A DNA stretch of 64,000 nt from Sphagnum compactum (lineage: Eukaryota; Bryophyta; Sphagnopsida; Sphagnales): assembly GCA_965153455.1 (NCBI GenBank), contig OZ234503.1, positions 2,728,001-2,792,000 on the forward strand, in the 5' to 3' direction. The number at the start of each line of letters is the position of its first letter. Position 1 is the stretch's first letter. The translations under genes and the position numbers were made by a program. Positions 48,430 through 61,726 of the stretch are shown one piece after another. The notes under the pieces were generated by a model. It did not search any database and was not told where the DNA came from. It was given only the letters and a program-made list of their open reading frames with translations.

Positions 48430-48939
48430 TGATCATAAGTATGTGATAAATTGACATTTTCACAAACAATACTTGCAAATGGAATGTGACAAGTGTTTTG
48501 AGGTGGCATACTTTTAGATTTTAAGAACATGTTTTTTTATTATTAATGAAATTAAATACTAGGGCAATTTGTAATGACAAAACAAGTTATATTATATCTT
48601 GTACATAGAAATATACACATGGTTCCTTTCCTTTACATTATTGGATATTTTTTTCAAATAATATTCTATAACATTAGTTTTATGAAAATAAAAAAATTTA
48701 AACCAAAATGCCAATTTTTTTAATTCAAAATTAAATGGACTACATTTTGTGGAATTCGTATAAAATATACCTTTAGTAGCATATGGAAAAATGCCCCAAA
48801 AGGGGTCATTGTCATGTGCTTTCACCCAAGATCATCCTTATAATCTCAGGCTCAAGTTCTTTTCTTCAACCTTTCTTCTTGTTCCTCTACCCTTCTCATA
48901 AATTCAGTTGCAGAAACTCAAGTTGGTGCAATTTTTTGT

Positions 48940-49700
48940 TCAAGTTGACCATTGAATGCAATGCGGTCTTTCCGATATGGATGGGTGTTTGTCAAAGTAC
49001 CATCGATGTCCAAAGTACATGTTCTTCTTCAAGTGGGAGGAACATCATGTGTCCATGTTTGGACCACATAGAGGGCATGCCATGTAACCCTTCACATGAC
49101 ATCCCATAAATAAGCCATACATGGGGTAATCATGTATGTTCCACATACATATGGCCTTTAGCAAAAAAGTTTGAAACCCATATGCCCTAGTCACATCAAT
49201 TGTCCAAACTCCTTTCCATAAGGTTTCTAGTTCCTCAACCAACGGTTCTAGGTACACATCTATGTTATCATTTTTCATTGACTCTTTCCTTATAATCAAC
49301 AAGGATAACATCACAAAAAACTAGATTTGGTCGTCAACCATGGCGGTAAGTTATAGTTGAGGAAAATATTGACCATGTGGAGTGGTTTGTTGACAAGTTT
49401 GCATAAGGGTTCACCTCATCAAGGGATAAACCTAATATGATGTTGCGAAGATCCATTACAAAGTCAAGCCAAGTGCTATCAATGTGCTTCCAAGCTTATG
49501 AATCACACACAAACAAACCAACCCGTCATTGCTTATGTTTGCACTATGTCAAGACATTAGCTCCACCAACTTTGATGATTTAGACATTCTCTCAATGTCT
49601 GGAATCAAAGGAAAATGGCAAAAAACCTTGCAAGGGACCTTGTTGAATCCTGCAACAAAACGAAGCATTTGACATTTTAGACATGTGGTGGTTGTGCTTA
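48940..49700 (-). pseudogene. Decayed Tnp2 transposase of the CACTA (En/Spm) superfamily
   Basis: Reading the minus strand and changing frame several times gives the order of a plant Tnp2 core (Transposase_21 type). First comes a Cys-containing segment with HFPLIPDIERM (about 49690-49570). Then come WKHIDSTWLDFVMDLRN and GLSLDEVNPYANLS, followed by an open frame at 49314-49045. That frame includes MLSLLI, NDNIDVYLEPLVEELE, LWKGVWTIDV, MWNIHDYPMYGLFMG and CHVKGYMACPLCG, and after it a remnant ends near YFDKHP. Stop codons and shifts between blocks show it is dead. Element termini and a TnpA-like gene were not found. Its closeness to CACTA MITEs suggests a related family, but direct descent is not shown. 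Confidence 0.85.
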
Positions 49701-49740
49701 CTTCCCCCTAAATAGGACATGGGTAAAAACACAATCAAAG

Positions 49741-52700
49741 GAGCCAAGAAGGGCATTGAATGTTAGAAAAGTCACAAAATTGGAGTGAATATGTTTATGT
49801 TTGGCAATTGGAAAGTCATTGTAATTGTGGGAAATTTTGTTATTCTACTAAAATATGAATGTTGGTAAATCCAAATTGATAAACCATTTCCTCAAATTTC
49901 AAGTTTTGGTTTATGCAAGGACTTTTGAATTAGAGTTACAGTCCTGTGAAATAATGACCATTTTTTAAAGGACTACTTAAATGGCATGAATATAAAAAAA
50001 AATCATTTCAAATTTTTTTGGGTTATGGATGAGTGCAATGTAACATCAAGCACACATTAACAAAACTACATGTTGACAACAAATTCATGATGAGCTTGTC
50101 TTAGAAATGGACAAGCAAGTTTTGAAGAAAATTGCAAATATGTTTCACTACCATATGGAAGGAGCTATCACTCTTAAAAATATTAACAATCAACTTCATA
50201 GAATTTAATTTTAGTGCATCCCACGTTTGGCTTTTGTAATGTTAATTTCTCTAACCTTGCAAGGTGCACTAAACCCCTTTCAAAGTTTATATTTGTCAAT
50301 TTGCCATGGGAAGATTTGTACCTTCATGTATTATGCACCAAAAATCTATAAGGGTAGGGTATTGCTACTAATGAAGTTTTATCCATAGATGCATGTACAA
50401 CCATGAGATCCAACAACCTAATTACCAACAAGGAAAAGGTTACCATATAAAAAATAAATAACAAGAAAAATGGAAAGACTTGAAGGTAAGGATTGCCTTT
50501 TGTTTGCCTATTGTTATGTTGCAGCTACCATCTTACAACAACTACCATCTTCAATAGACCAAAAGAAAACCCACAATAGCTTGCAGACCTCCCATAGTTG
50601 TTGCCTACTATTTGTAACGCATGTAGATTTTTTATGGCTACTACCTATTGTGTGTAGTGCTTATAGACCCTTTGTGGTTGATGCCTACCAGTTGTCACAC
50701 ATGTAGAACCTCTTTCACCGATGCCTACCATTTACATCAACTTTCCATTCCTTTTAGGCCTCAAATATTAAGTCTACCTTTTTTTTATTACCCTCTAGTG
50801 GCAACTACCATCCTATGGTAGAAGGTATTTCCTACTCCAAAAATTAAAACAAATAATGGATGGCATATAAATCTTATTGAAAAAATGAAGAACTAATACA
50901 TAAAAATAACAAAATTCTATGTTTAATACTAATTTGAATTAAAATCTCTCCTCTACTTTCATACTTTAAATATAACTAAACACCAATAAGAGACATGAAA
51001 ATCCATCAACCATTTTCCATTACAATAATCAAAGTACAACTTCCTTCCATACTTTCTTGCTCTCGTTCAATATCACATACACACTTATTCCTTAAAAAAC
51101 TATTATAGCCACATCCAATCTAAAATCATAATATTTTGAATACTCCAAGGGAATGATCCACAATCCAATTTTATCTTCATCTTTATCCCCTTTCTACCAT
51201 ATCACATGAGGTTCACATGCCTTCCATGAAAATAGGCCCTCCTTATCCTTATCCTTATTTTAATCCTTCCACACATCCCATTAATTGGTTGAATAACCAA
51301 TCCTTATCCTTCTTAAAACTCCTCACGATTAGTGGACTACCACCAACCATTCATCTAATTAATCCCATTAACTTCATTCCTTAGTAAAATATAGTAAATT
51401 ACTACCACTAGTAACCCTTTAGTTATTAGGATGTTCATGGCACTAATTAGCCTATGAATTTCTACCCTTAACAATGCCGTTACCTTTTATCTAGAAAGGA
51501 AACTAACCCCATGCGCCTTTTTTGAATCAGATTCATCCATAGATGCCAACACCTTTTTGCTAAAAAAGAAAAGGACTAATCCAATGGCATTTGAGGAATC
51601 AAAACTTGTTTGTTGTGACTTTCGACGATTTGAAGTTTTATTTGTTGTTTGTTGTTTTTATTACTTATTGTGTTTTGGATTGTTGTATTGCAATTCTTCT
51701 TTGTGTTAAGCTTCAAGTTGGGTCCTCATGGGGCTCCTTAAATCCATATGATGAAAATCTAATGACCACCATTTATATTTAATCCTTTGTAATTAGGTGT
51801 TGAATCATATTTGTACATTATTTTTCACATTCAACATCATTAACTCATGTGCATGGTTCTCCATTCAAAACCTAACCATGGAGACACATCAATTCATTGG
51901 CTTAAAATTCATATAGGAATGAAAACGATAAATCTCAAACTTGTATTAAGTGAAATTCAAACAATGTGATTTCAAGAAATTGTTATTTGTTTTGCTCCGG
52001 CAACACGTATTTGTCTCATTATTGTCACACATTGTGAATAATTGGGATGAGTGGCCCAATTCTGATTCTTGGAAAAAGGTTGCTTTGGGAAAATTTGAAC
52101 AAAGATAATCTATGTTTTATATATTTATATCTTTCAACTTTTCAATTCATGCTTGTTGTCTTCATGTTACAATGTTAACATTTTTTTCTTCAACGATGGC
52201 AAACCCCATCTTGGTCTTGTGATCTCCGTCCACTAGGTTTGCACATGTGTTTGGTGGGTAAATTGTCTTTTTAACATACTAGTTGGTATTTGTGTTGTCT
52301 TTTCTTTTTAGAAATTCATACTAGCTTGTGCCGATATTGGATCTTATGTTAAACTTTCATATTAGCCTTTTATTGATTTTAGTTAATACTAGGGTCCAAG
52401 GTTGATTTTTAGCTAGGATCAAAAAATTATATATTTAGTATTGAGATTGGCATAATGTTGGTATGGAGTTAGGATTATAGTAGGTTGTACCAAACAAGTG
52501 CCTAGTATGACGTATTCCTACCATGCAAGCATGGGTATGAAGATTGTATTGTTGAGGTCATATTAGTTTGGTGGTCTTTGAAACTAGGGCTATTATAAAT
52601 TGATAGTAGGCTTTTGGCCTAGTACTTGCCCAACCTCAGTTTGCACCTTAATTATGAACTATGTTTACCATTGTTGATTTTGTATTAGTGATCTTTAACT

Positions 52701-53270
52701 GCCATCAATTTGTATGCAAAGGCTTTGTATTTATGTTGTTGTGGACAAAAGAATGTAGTTACTTTGACCTAACGAGCTATTAACACCCCCAAGTTCAAGA
52801 TGGGCAAATAGTTAGTAAGACTTTCACCTACACACTAATGGGTTTGAACCTATAACCAATTTTTTTAATGAGTTTTTAGGCACGAATAAAACAATTCCTC
52901 AAGTCTAGACATTATCACTAGTTAATCAATATGAATTTGAAATCTCGACCCTATGGAAACTTATTGCATGTATTTCTTTCAGTAAATTTGTGAGATTAAA
53001 TTAATGTTTAACCATGAGATGAAGGCTTTGTAAGAAAAATCAGCCAGAAAACCAATTGAAAGCCAAGTCTACAAATGAAATCAAATTACTTACCCGCTTG
53101 AAAAACTTGCAACCATTTGTATATAACTCCTTGTTGCTTGTTAGATTTGTTGTCAATATGGTTACCACCACCTTGCCGAGTTATTGCTAATAGGAATAGG
53201 ATTGACTTTCAATAGCCGACAAATTTTATTGCCAATCATTGTACTATAAAAATAATTTGCACAAAAGGAC
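49741..53270. other. AT-rich spacer
   Basis: No supported gene. Repeated words such as GATGCCTACCA and TTGTGGTTGATGCC occur near 50590-50740 without a clear period. A weak tRNA-like box pair lies near 52810-52860. Confidence 0.5.
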
Positions 53271-54150
53271 CATCATTTATACAACAACATAACAAGAAAA
53301 GGTAGTTCAATTTGTACACACGCTTGTGACCTACATCAAGTATTTATCCAAGCACAGTAGCCATGAGAGCATCCATATCTCAGTAGCATAATGAAATATT
53401 ACATTTTGAACGATACAAGAACATAAGATCTTGTGGACATACATACCGTGACATGAACCTTCAAATATGTTGCATCTTTATTGATCTTAATTAGTTGTAA
53501 GGTTGTTCAATAGTGCAACCTACTAGAACAAAATTAATTCTTTAGATATGAGTGTCAAATGAAAACATGGGACAATTTGGGAAAGGTTATTTATTTCACA
53601 TACAACAACACTTGAACACAAAATTTCAGCTCACCCAAATGCATGTTTAGCATCGTACTAGTGATTATTGTTTCATGTGTCAGACAATGTAACAAGCTTA
53701 TAAAAATTCCATGAAGGAAAAGGAGTTGGTCCCATTTGGGAGTGACAAGGAACAAGTGTTAGGTGCACTTCTTCCATTAGAAAAACTTGGAAAACTATCA
53801 CTTGCATCATATTATAATTTTTTTTTAAAGAAAAACACACAAGTAATAAATGAAAAGAAGCTGCATTTATAGACCCAAAAAATGAATCTGCCATGGTTGA
53901 TGTTCCTACCACCCATAAAAAATATCCACACATGCTGAATTTGTAATTTCTACAATTGCATAATAAACACAGGTCTTTTCTAAAACTCACATATTCATGT
54001 GTATTGTTCAATATGAAACAAATAGAGGTAGATTGGGTCAAAAAAGATATGTTTTGGATGCCTATATTGCATTCAAAACAAGGTAGTGCATTAATGTTAT
54101 AACATCAAAACCATGTGTGAAGAAAACCACATTTATCCTTTCACATTAGT

Positions 54151-55499
54151 TAAGGAATTCCTTGGGCATTAACATCTTTTGATTGAAATAACGTCTTTAG
54201 TGCAACCTCTACCATGTGAAGTATCAAGGTCCAAACTCAACGATTGCTCGAAATATTCAATGGAAACCACAACAATTTAATGTTAATATACCAAATTTAC
54301 ATGACACAAACATGAGAGTTATGAAGTTCTTGAGGTTTTTTTAGCACCTGGTATGGGCTTAACTGTACGAGCTTTGTACCAACAACATGAAATTGTTGTA
54401 ATGCAATTGTTCTCTGTCTAGATTCAAAAACTTGTTAGTTAACATGCATCATCATTATACATCCATTGTCCACAATCTAAATTCAAAATACCAACATAAG
54501 ATAAACAAGCAGTTCCATGTCATGGTATCTTTGAACTCATTACCCACAATTATGAGTAGTGATCAAGTGTAGCATAGGTGGTGGCACAAGTAGCATTTAT
54601 GTAATCGATTCCATGGAAACACCTACCACCCAACTTAAGTCATAAGCACTACAAAAGTAATGGGTATAGATTTTGATACCTTCCAAACTAAATACCTTTG
54701 AATTGTAAAAATATCAAAGAAAATTATAAATACAACCATCGTTGTACAATCATTATTTTCTCAAGGCCACATTGGATATTCTTTGTGCATGGATGGTAAG
54801 ATCCAAACTTTATGTATCATAACCCTCTAATATTTATAATTGATATAGAGAATGGCCGAAAAACACACAAGGGTGATTAATAGATGTTTTGTGACTTTTG
54901 AATGTTGTATACCCAAGTAGATGATTAGTTAAAAACACTAGACTTGTGAAATAGTGGGTTGTCATCATTAAAGGCTACACAAGCGTCATAATCTACACAC
55001 GACTTATGTAAACAATGTGCTAATTTGGGAAGGACCTAGTGAAATTGGATTGCACTGCCCACTGCATTGATGACTTCCAATGTAGCACTTGAAACCTGTT
55101 ACCTTTCACCATATACATCATTCATTGACAAAGTGTTATCAAAAAACTTCTTGCAAATCTTGTAGCAAATTCAACTAATCCCATGTTCTAGTGCACATGA
55201 ACTTTCCAAATTTTAAAACATGGCCAAAAGTATTACCATACTACATTGTCCTATCAAATATATGCCAATTTTGTGACACTTTGCAACAATCTAGAATATG
55301 TTGTAGACATAAAAATGTCATCACTTTTGACAAAAATAATCATAAACATTAAAAGGTAGAGACAAATCAAAACCTTAAGAATCAATGAGTATAAAATTGT
55401 ATATTTGTTATAGTTTCAGGCCCGTAGGTGCATTTTAGGATGTTTTATGGTGATGTCTTCTTCCTTTTGGTATACAATTATACGCAATGTTCAAAAAAA
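54151..55499. other. Unmatched sequence within copy A
   Basis: No counterpart in copy B apart from a short weak stretch, and no gene or element with defined ends. Confidence 0.45.
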
Positions 55500-55680
55500 T
55501 CATTTGTACCACCCATATGGTATTCCCCTCCTGGTGTACTAATAATGAAAATTGGTTCAAACACTATCGAATACCTTGCTGAAATCCTCAAAGTGATCAA
55601 AATAATTAACATGTTTTGTCGTGAATACTTTATAACCTATATTTTTGAAATGGACTTTGAGTAAATGTGGCATCTTTACA

Positions 55681-58600
55681 CAAGAAGAAATGTTGTCCTT
55701 TTTAACTATTCAAATTCATTAGATTTTTAGTGCAATGAAGTAAAATTGATTAATATGCAACTTGTATGGTTTTGATAAAAGAATATTAGTCGATTAGGAT
55801 TTTTTAATGAAATGTTTTTTAGTCATGTTGGATCCTCACATGTTGCACTAGATAATTTTTAATTTTAAAATTATGACATGGATATATATGGTCCCAAGTT
55901 AATATGAAGTGGAATAAATAACCACATCATATATATAAATTATTATTTTTTGAATCATGGAGTCACGGATTTAATTTCTTTCACGACATTCTGTGAAAAA
56001 ATTATGTGACATGAAATTTTTTAATTTTTAACATTTTTTTTCAACAAGTTTTTTTTTATGCCATTCACCATTATATACAAGTTCATATATTACATTTATA
56101 CATGATACATTGATGTACACATTCATCAAGGTTTGAATTCAAGACCTCATGGAAGCACATCAAGGTTTTAATCACTAAACCACTTCAAAACTTTATTAAC
56201 AAAAAAGATTTTTTATTATTATGCTTGGCATGGAATTGTTTAGAAAATTTTAATTTTAACATAAATTTTATTTTTCAAACTTTATTCAAATATTACAAAT
56301 GAAAACATAATCTTGAAGTTTATTCAATAATGTGTGTGTGTGTGTATATAATATTAAATATAAAAGGTTTTTAAAAACTTAAAATAACATGTCACATGAA
56401 TAAATTTAAAAATGTCTTTTTGTTTCAATTGACCTACAATCTATATAAATTCAATGTGAATTCAAGTATTCATTCATTCAATTTTTAACAATGTTATTTC
56501 CATTATGTAAAATATGTCCATTTTTTGAAGAATTTCAACTTTTAATTTTTTCCAATATGATTACGTTTAAAGGTTTTATTTATTTTTGCAATGTTGTTAA
56601 AATGACAATCATCTATTAAAAGATTTAGCCACATTTGGTTATAAACAAGTTGTGGAGTTAGAAACTTGTTTAAATCCTTCAATATTATGGCTACCTACCA
56701 TAATTTATTGTAAAAAAATGACGATATATATTTTTAAACTGATAGAACTGATTTTTTTTAAATATAAATTTTATCGATATTGTTGCCCTTTTAAATTGGC
56801 AAAATTTGGGCACAAGACAATTTTTTTTAATAAATCAATATAGCCATTTAATTCTCAATACCATATTTGTTTAACAACATGAATCATACATTAATATAAG
56901 TGATTAATTACACAACTTTAAGAAAACAATAAAAAATATTAATATTATTTTAATGATGTAAAAATATTTTTTACCTTCATTTCCTTTATAAAAATAAAAG
57001 CAACATAGTTTGGTGAAATTTTGGCATTAATAAGTTGGATTAATCCCCTCCCCCCACCCCAAAGCAACATGTTTTCTTAGTTTTGAATTTTCCTCACTTT
57101 ACAAATTTTGTTGGGAAAAATGGATTTTTTTTTGCAAAATCAAGGGAAAATATAAACACCAAAAAAATTGCCAAAATTCTGAGATCACAACTTTGAAAGA
57201 AAAAAAGGTACTTTTAATCAATACAACTTTAAAAGTAATTATAATAATTCCAACCTCAAATTTATTTAAAAACTTCTAAGTTCAATATTTGAAATCATTA
57301 TAAACCTTGTTTAGTTTTTTTGAAAACATTAAAATAAATATTAATTATCTAACTAAATGTTTTTTTTGTGGTGACTTTCCACCAATTTGCGAAAAAGGGT
57401 CGTCAACATCATTAAATAGTTTTTAAATTTAAAAAAAAATATCTTCCAATTTTTTAAAATGATATAATTCTATAATGGGTTCTAAGACTTGTAGCCAAAA
57501 TATATAAATATTTTAACAAATTTATACCTCCATATATGGTCTATAACCAAAACATGGTTAAATTTTTTTGTGGATGATCTTGAAAAATAAAATAAAATTG
57601 GTGATGTAAATATTATGATCACCATTTATAATTCATTTATTTATTTGATTTGTTAAAATAAAAATTTAAAATCCACCAATAAATATTTAAACATAAATTA
57701 TAGCAAAATAAGCCCTAAAATGTGATAAATTATGTTTTAAATTTTTATTTAAAAAATATTGATAATTTAAAATAATTTTTTTAAAATAAAATATTATTAT
57801 TATAAAATTTAAAATTTAAACTATATTAAAATTTACAAAAATATTTGAAACTTTTTTAAAAATTAAATCATTTTTCTTTAACATGGATTTTTTTTTCCTA
57901 CACTAAAAAAAAATGGGGAAAATTTTAAGGATTATTTGGGGTTTTTGGTGTGGCATCATGGACATTCATAAATTAAAAAAATGTTCATGATGCTTAAAAC
58001 AAATGAGGGAAAAACATATTTTTTAATTTACATAAATCTACAATAAATTTATATATGAAAAAATATACTTTAAAGGTTTATATGCATAAACATTTTGATG
58101 TAATCACTAACATATTCAAATATAAATGTGAAACTTGCCAAATTTTTATATATCCATCCAAAAAATTGTGATGAATGCAAATGTAACTTGTGGGTAATGA
58201 ATTTAACACAATCCAAGTGAATGATTCAATTCTTGTGTAAATGTTGATAATTCAACAAATGTGAAAATTTTCATTAAACCGTTCAAGTATAAATGTTAGG
58301 CACTAAGTTGTTATGTGTGTTTCAATTTATACAATTAAAAGCAATATGCAACATTTGAAAAATAGTTTCAATAAGTTCAAAATGAATGATTCAACCCATG
58401 TGCAAATGTTGATAATTCAAAAAAAATTTAAAAATTTACTAAACCATTCAAATATAATAACAAAACATTGAGTTGCATGTGTTTCAATATATTTTTAAAA
58501 GTGCAAGATGCAACTTGTGAGTAATAATTTTAACATATTGAACGTGAATGGCTTAAGTCATGTACACATGTTGATAATTGAAGAAATCATTATTTTGTTC

Positions 58601-58984
58601 CAATATATGAATGGAGTCTTAAATTGTTACATGTGTTTTAATAAATTATGGTAAGTCTAAAATGCAACTCATGAATAATGGTTTGAACATGTTAAAATTT
58701 GATGGTTCAATTCATGTACCATGTTGACAGTTAAAGAAATGTAAAACAAATCACTAACCCATTATAATGCATTGTGTAAATAAAATTAAAGGCTACCTCA
58801 ATTTTCACATCATCAATTATACTCATAAGTGAATAACATCGTGAATGTAACAATTATGAATAAAATTGATCATGAATTAGTGCAACAAGTCATTTCCAAA
58901 CTTAAGATGGCCAAATGTAGTTGAAACGTGATCAAATTGGACAGTAGTCACAATGTGTGGGGGTGGGAAAATACATGATTTTTT
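55681..58984. other. AT-rich insertion splitting copy A
   Basis: About 3.3 kb that separates blocks contiguous in copy B. It holds a tRNA-like SINE head (56130-56182), a (GT)n run near 56333-56345, AGCCAAATTTGGCTA-type repeats near 56.6 and 57.5 kb, and very AT-rich DNA. No coding remnant or terminal repeats were seen, so it may be an accumulation of several insertions. Confidence 0.5.
56130..56182 (-). repeat. tRNA-like SINE head
   Basis: On the minus strand TGGTTTAGTGATTAA (56168-56182) precedes GGTCTTGAATTCAAACC (56130-56146). These are good A- and B-box positions for a tRNA-derived SINE. No intact cloverleaf. Confidence 0.45.
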
Positions 58985-59880
58985 CTCGTGTCACAAACTG
59001 GTTACAAAACACAACAAATCAAAAATTGAATATGGCTTTTAAGAACTCGAAATGGCTAATTGTCAAGGTCTATTTGGGGAATTGTGCATGAAATAATGAA
59101 TACCTCATTAATAGGTCTCAACAATGTTGACTTGCATCAATGAATCCGTCGATAGTTTCAAAATGAGCAACTTTCACGTTTCATTCGTCAATGCAAAAAT
59201 CTACAAACTTGGCACAATCTGGAAGAAACATTCTTAAGTATGTAGATGTTCGTTGCACAATAGATGACCACCTTCTTTTCCAAAAGAGGTTGTTTAAACT
59301 CTTCACATTGGGTTGTCTTCATAGACACCATTGAAAAAGTTCATCGACCATGCCAAGAAGAAAGATTCCTGATAAATTTGCCAACCTTCCAAGTTTTTGA
59401 TCTCGCTTTCCAAGCTTTTGATCTCACCTTCCAAGCATGCATACATATTTGAAGAACAACTATGTGCAACCAGAGATCTTCACCGCCATTGGTAGCCATA
59501 TATGGGTCCACACAAGGCAAGAGTGCGCAATGAAGTTCATTGAACTCAAAGCTTATGACATAGGTTCCTCGAAAGCTACAAAATCTTTGATCTTGAAATC
59601 ATGCACATTACAACAATTTACTCATAAAAACAACTTGGAATGATAAGAGTACAAACAAATATGGTGCTTCATATATGAGCGATGCTAAAGAAAAATAAAA
59701 TATGTCGCATCATTTGTGAGTGATGCCAAAGAATATATATATATATATATATATGGCGCATCATGTGTGAATGATGTTAAGAAAAAACAAAAAACAACAC
59801 AAACATACAAAGAGACACACGTGCAAAGAGACGCACGAAAGAAAGAGAGAAAATGAAAGTGTTCATTTGACAACAAGAGT

Positions 59881-61050
59881 AAAAAAATGGCATTTTGGGC
59901 TTGGGTCTACCCACCCAAATAAACTTGACAAAGAAAAAGGCCCTTAAATAATTAAAAAAGATAGCAATTTTTTTTTTCTTTTACAAGTTGAAGGCATAAT
60001 TATTGTTTTTGAACTTATGGTTAATAACTTATTTGATGTTCACTTAGCAAAATGCGATTATGCAAATAAAGATCTAGGGAAACATTTGTCACCTACTTAC
60101 TTTTAATAATTTTTAAGGCATTATTTTTTTAGTGATATTTATAGCAAACATAAGGTTTCTGGGTTGCAACATAAGGTCATAATTATTGGAAAAGTTTCTT
60201 TCTTTTAAAACTTCATACTTTAGAATCTAAAAGATGGTAAGTGATTTAGTAAATTATTATTTCATGTTCCATCTGTAATAATTTAAAATTAAAAGCCTAG
60301 AAAAATGGTTATATTTCTTTAAACATAATATTAAAGCATTATCAATTTTCAACACTTCCACGTCCCACCAATGTTTTTTTTGACAAATTTAACAATATAA
60401 CCAAAGTGGCAATCATGTGTAGGAAAATGAAAAATGGCAGTTATCATTAACAGAAGTTAGTGAAATGTGACTATAAACTAAACATAAAACACAAATCTTG
60501 AATCATCTTTTTATGTTTTTTGGCTACTTACCAGAAAACCAAACATAACAAACAAGCAAATTTGGCCACAAAAACCTTTAAAATTTTAATCTCTTGCACT
60601 TTTAGCTACATATACCTTTCAAAAAAAATTTAAATTTAAAAATTTGAAATTTAAATTTATTTCTTTGAAATTTAATTTTTTGAGAATTCAAATTTTGAAA
60701 ATTTTAAATTTTTGATTTTAAATTTTATTTTTTTATGGATCGTAGTTTGATGTAAAAGGACCTTCCCAAGTTTGTACTGTCCCAAAAATTTGAAATTTTC
60801 TTTAGGAAAAAACAAGGAACATTTTTTCCCCATAAAGACCTTCCACTTTTGTAACATTCCCAAATTGTGAAAGTTTTTTATGTAGTCTAAGGAACATTTT
60901 TAGGTTCTTTCAGGGTTTGAGACCCTGGAGACAAGTGAGCCCAAAAAATGTTCTTACTCATAATTGCCCATGCAACTTGAAATCATGTACAATGATGAAA
61001 ACTTTAAAAAATCAACCTTTTGTGTATAGGAAAAGGTTTTTAATGTAGAT
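59881..61050. other. Spacer between the two segmental copies
   Basis: Extremely AT-rich around 60600-60730, with palindromic AAATTTAAATTT words, plus a diverged ~80-bp duplication at about 60760-60905. A copy of the AGCCA-type repeat lies near 60380-60600. No gene seen. Confidence 0.5.
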
Positions 61051-61280
61051 CAAGACCACCATCTATACAACAACATAGCGAGAAAAGTCTGTTCAATTTG
61101 CACACACGCTTGTGACCTGCATCAAATATCTATCCAAGCACATAAGCCATAAAAGCATCCATCATATCTGAGTAGCATAGTGAGAGACTTACATTGTGAA
61201 CAATATGGGAAGGTAAAATCTTGTGGACATACATACTGTGAAATGAACCTATGGATATGCTGCATCTTTGCAGATCCTAA

Positions 61281-61726
61281 TCAGTTGTAAGGTCGTTCAA
61301 CAGTAGAGCCTGACAGAACAAAATAAGTTCTTTGGATATGAGTGCCAGATGAAGACGGGACAATTTGGGAAATGTTATCTACCTCACAGACAACAACACT
61401 TGAGCATGAAATTTCAGCTCACCCCAATGCATGTTTAGCATTGTACTAGTGATTCCTGCTTCATGTGTCAGAATGTAGCAAGCTTGTAAAAGTTCCATGA
61501 AGGAGAGGGAATTGGTCACACCTGGGAGTGCCAAGGAGCAACTGTTAGGTGCACTTCCACCAGATAAACTTGGAAAACTGTCGCCTGCATCAGACTACAG
61601 AAAAAGATTTAAGAAAAACACAACAATAGTAAATAAGAAGAAACTGCATTTACAGACTTGAGAAGTAAATCTGCCAGGGTTGCTGCTCCTGCTGCCCACA
61701 GAAGTATCCACACAGGGCTCATCCAT
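61281..61726 (-). CDS. Candidate small three-exon gene, 89 residues
   Basis: Minus-strand exons 61726-61658, 61594-61423 and 61309-61281 join in phase across two GT..AG introns of 63 and 113 bp. The acceptor before exon 2 (tttttctgtag) and the one before exon 3 (ttttgttctgtcag) are pyrimidine-rich. The product starts MDEPCVDTSVGS, has a Ser/Gly-rich middle and ends STVERPYN. It contains a possible helix around SFMELLQACYILTHEAG and matches no family I recognise. In copy A the exon 2 acceptor and start codon are gone. It could instead be the 3' end of a longer gene starting at the coiled-coil frame upstream. Confidence 0.3.

Larger units (their letters stand above)
53271..59880. repeat. Segmental duplication, older interrupted copy (A)
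   Basis: Blocks match copy B (61051-63780) in the same order and orientation: 53271-54150 with 61051-61974, 55500-55670 with 62297-62466, 58985-59430 with 62475-62925, and 59640-59880 with 63510-63780. Copy A has about 3.3 kb of unrelated sequence between its second and third blocks, and extra sequence between the first and second. Differences are mostly T or A in copy A where copy B has C or G, the pattern left by decay of methylated DNA. The coiled-coil repeat region is reduced to about two or three units. Splice sites predicted in copy B are destroyed here. Confidence 0.85.
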
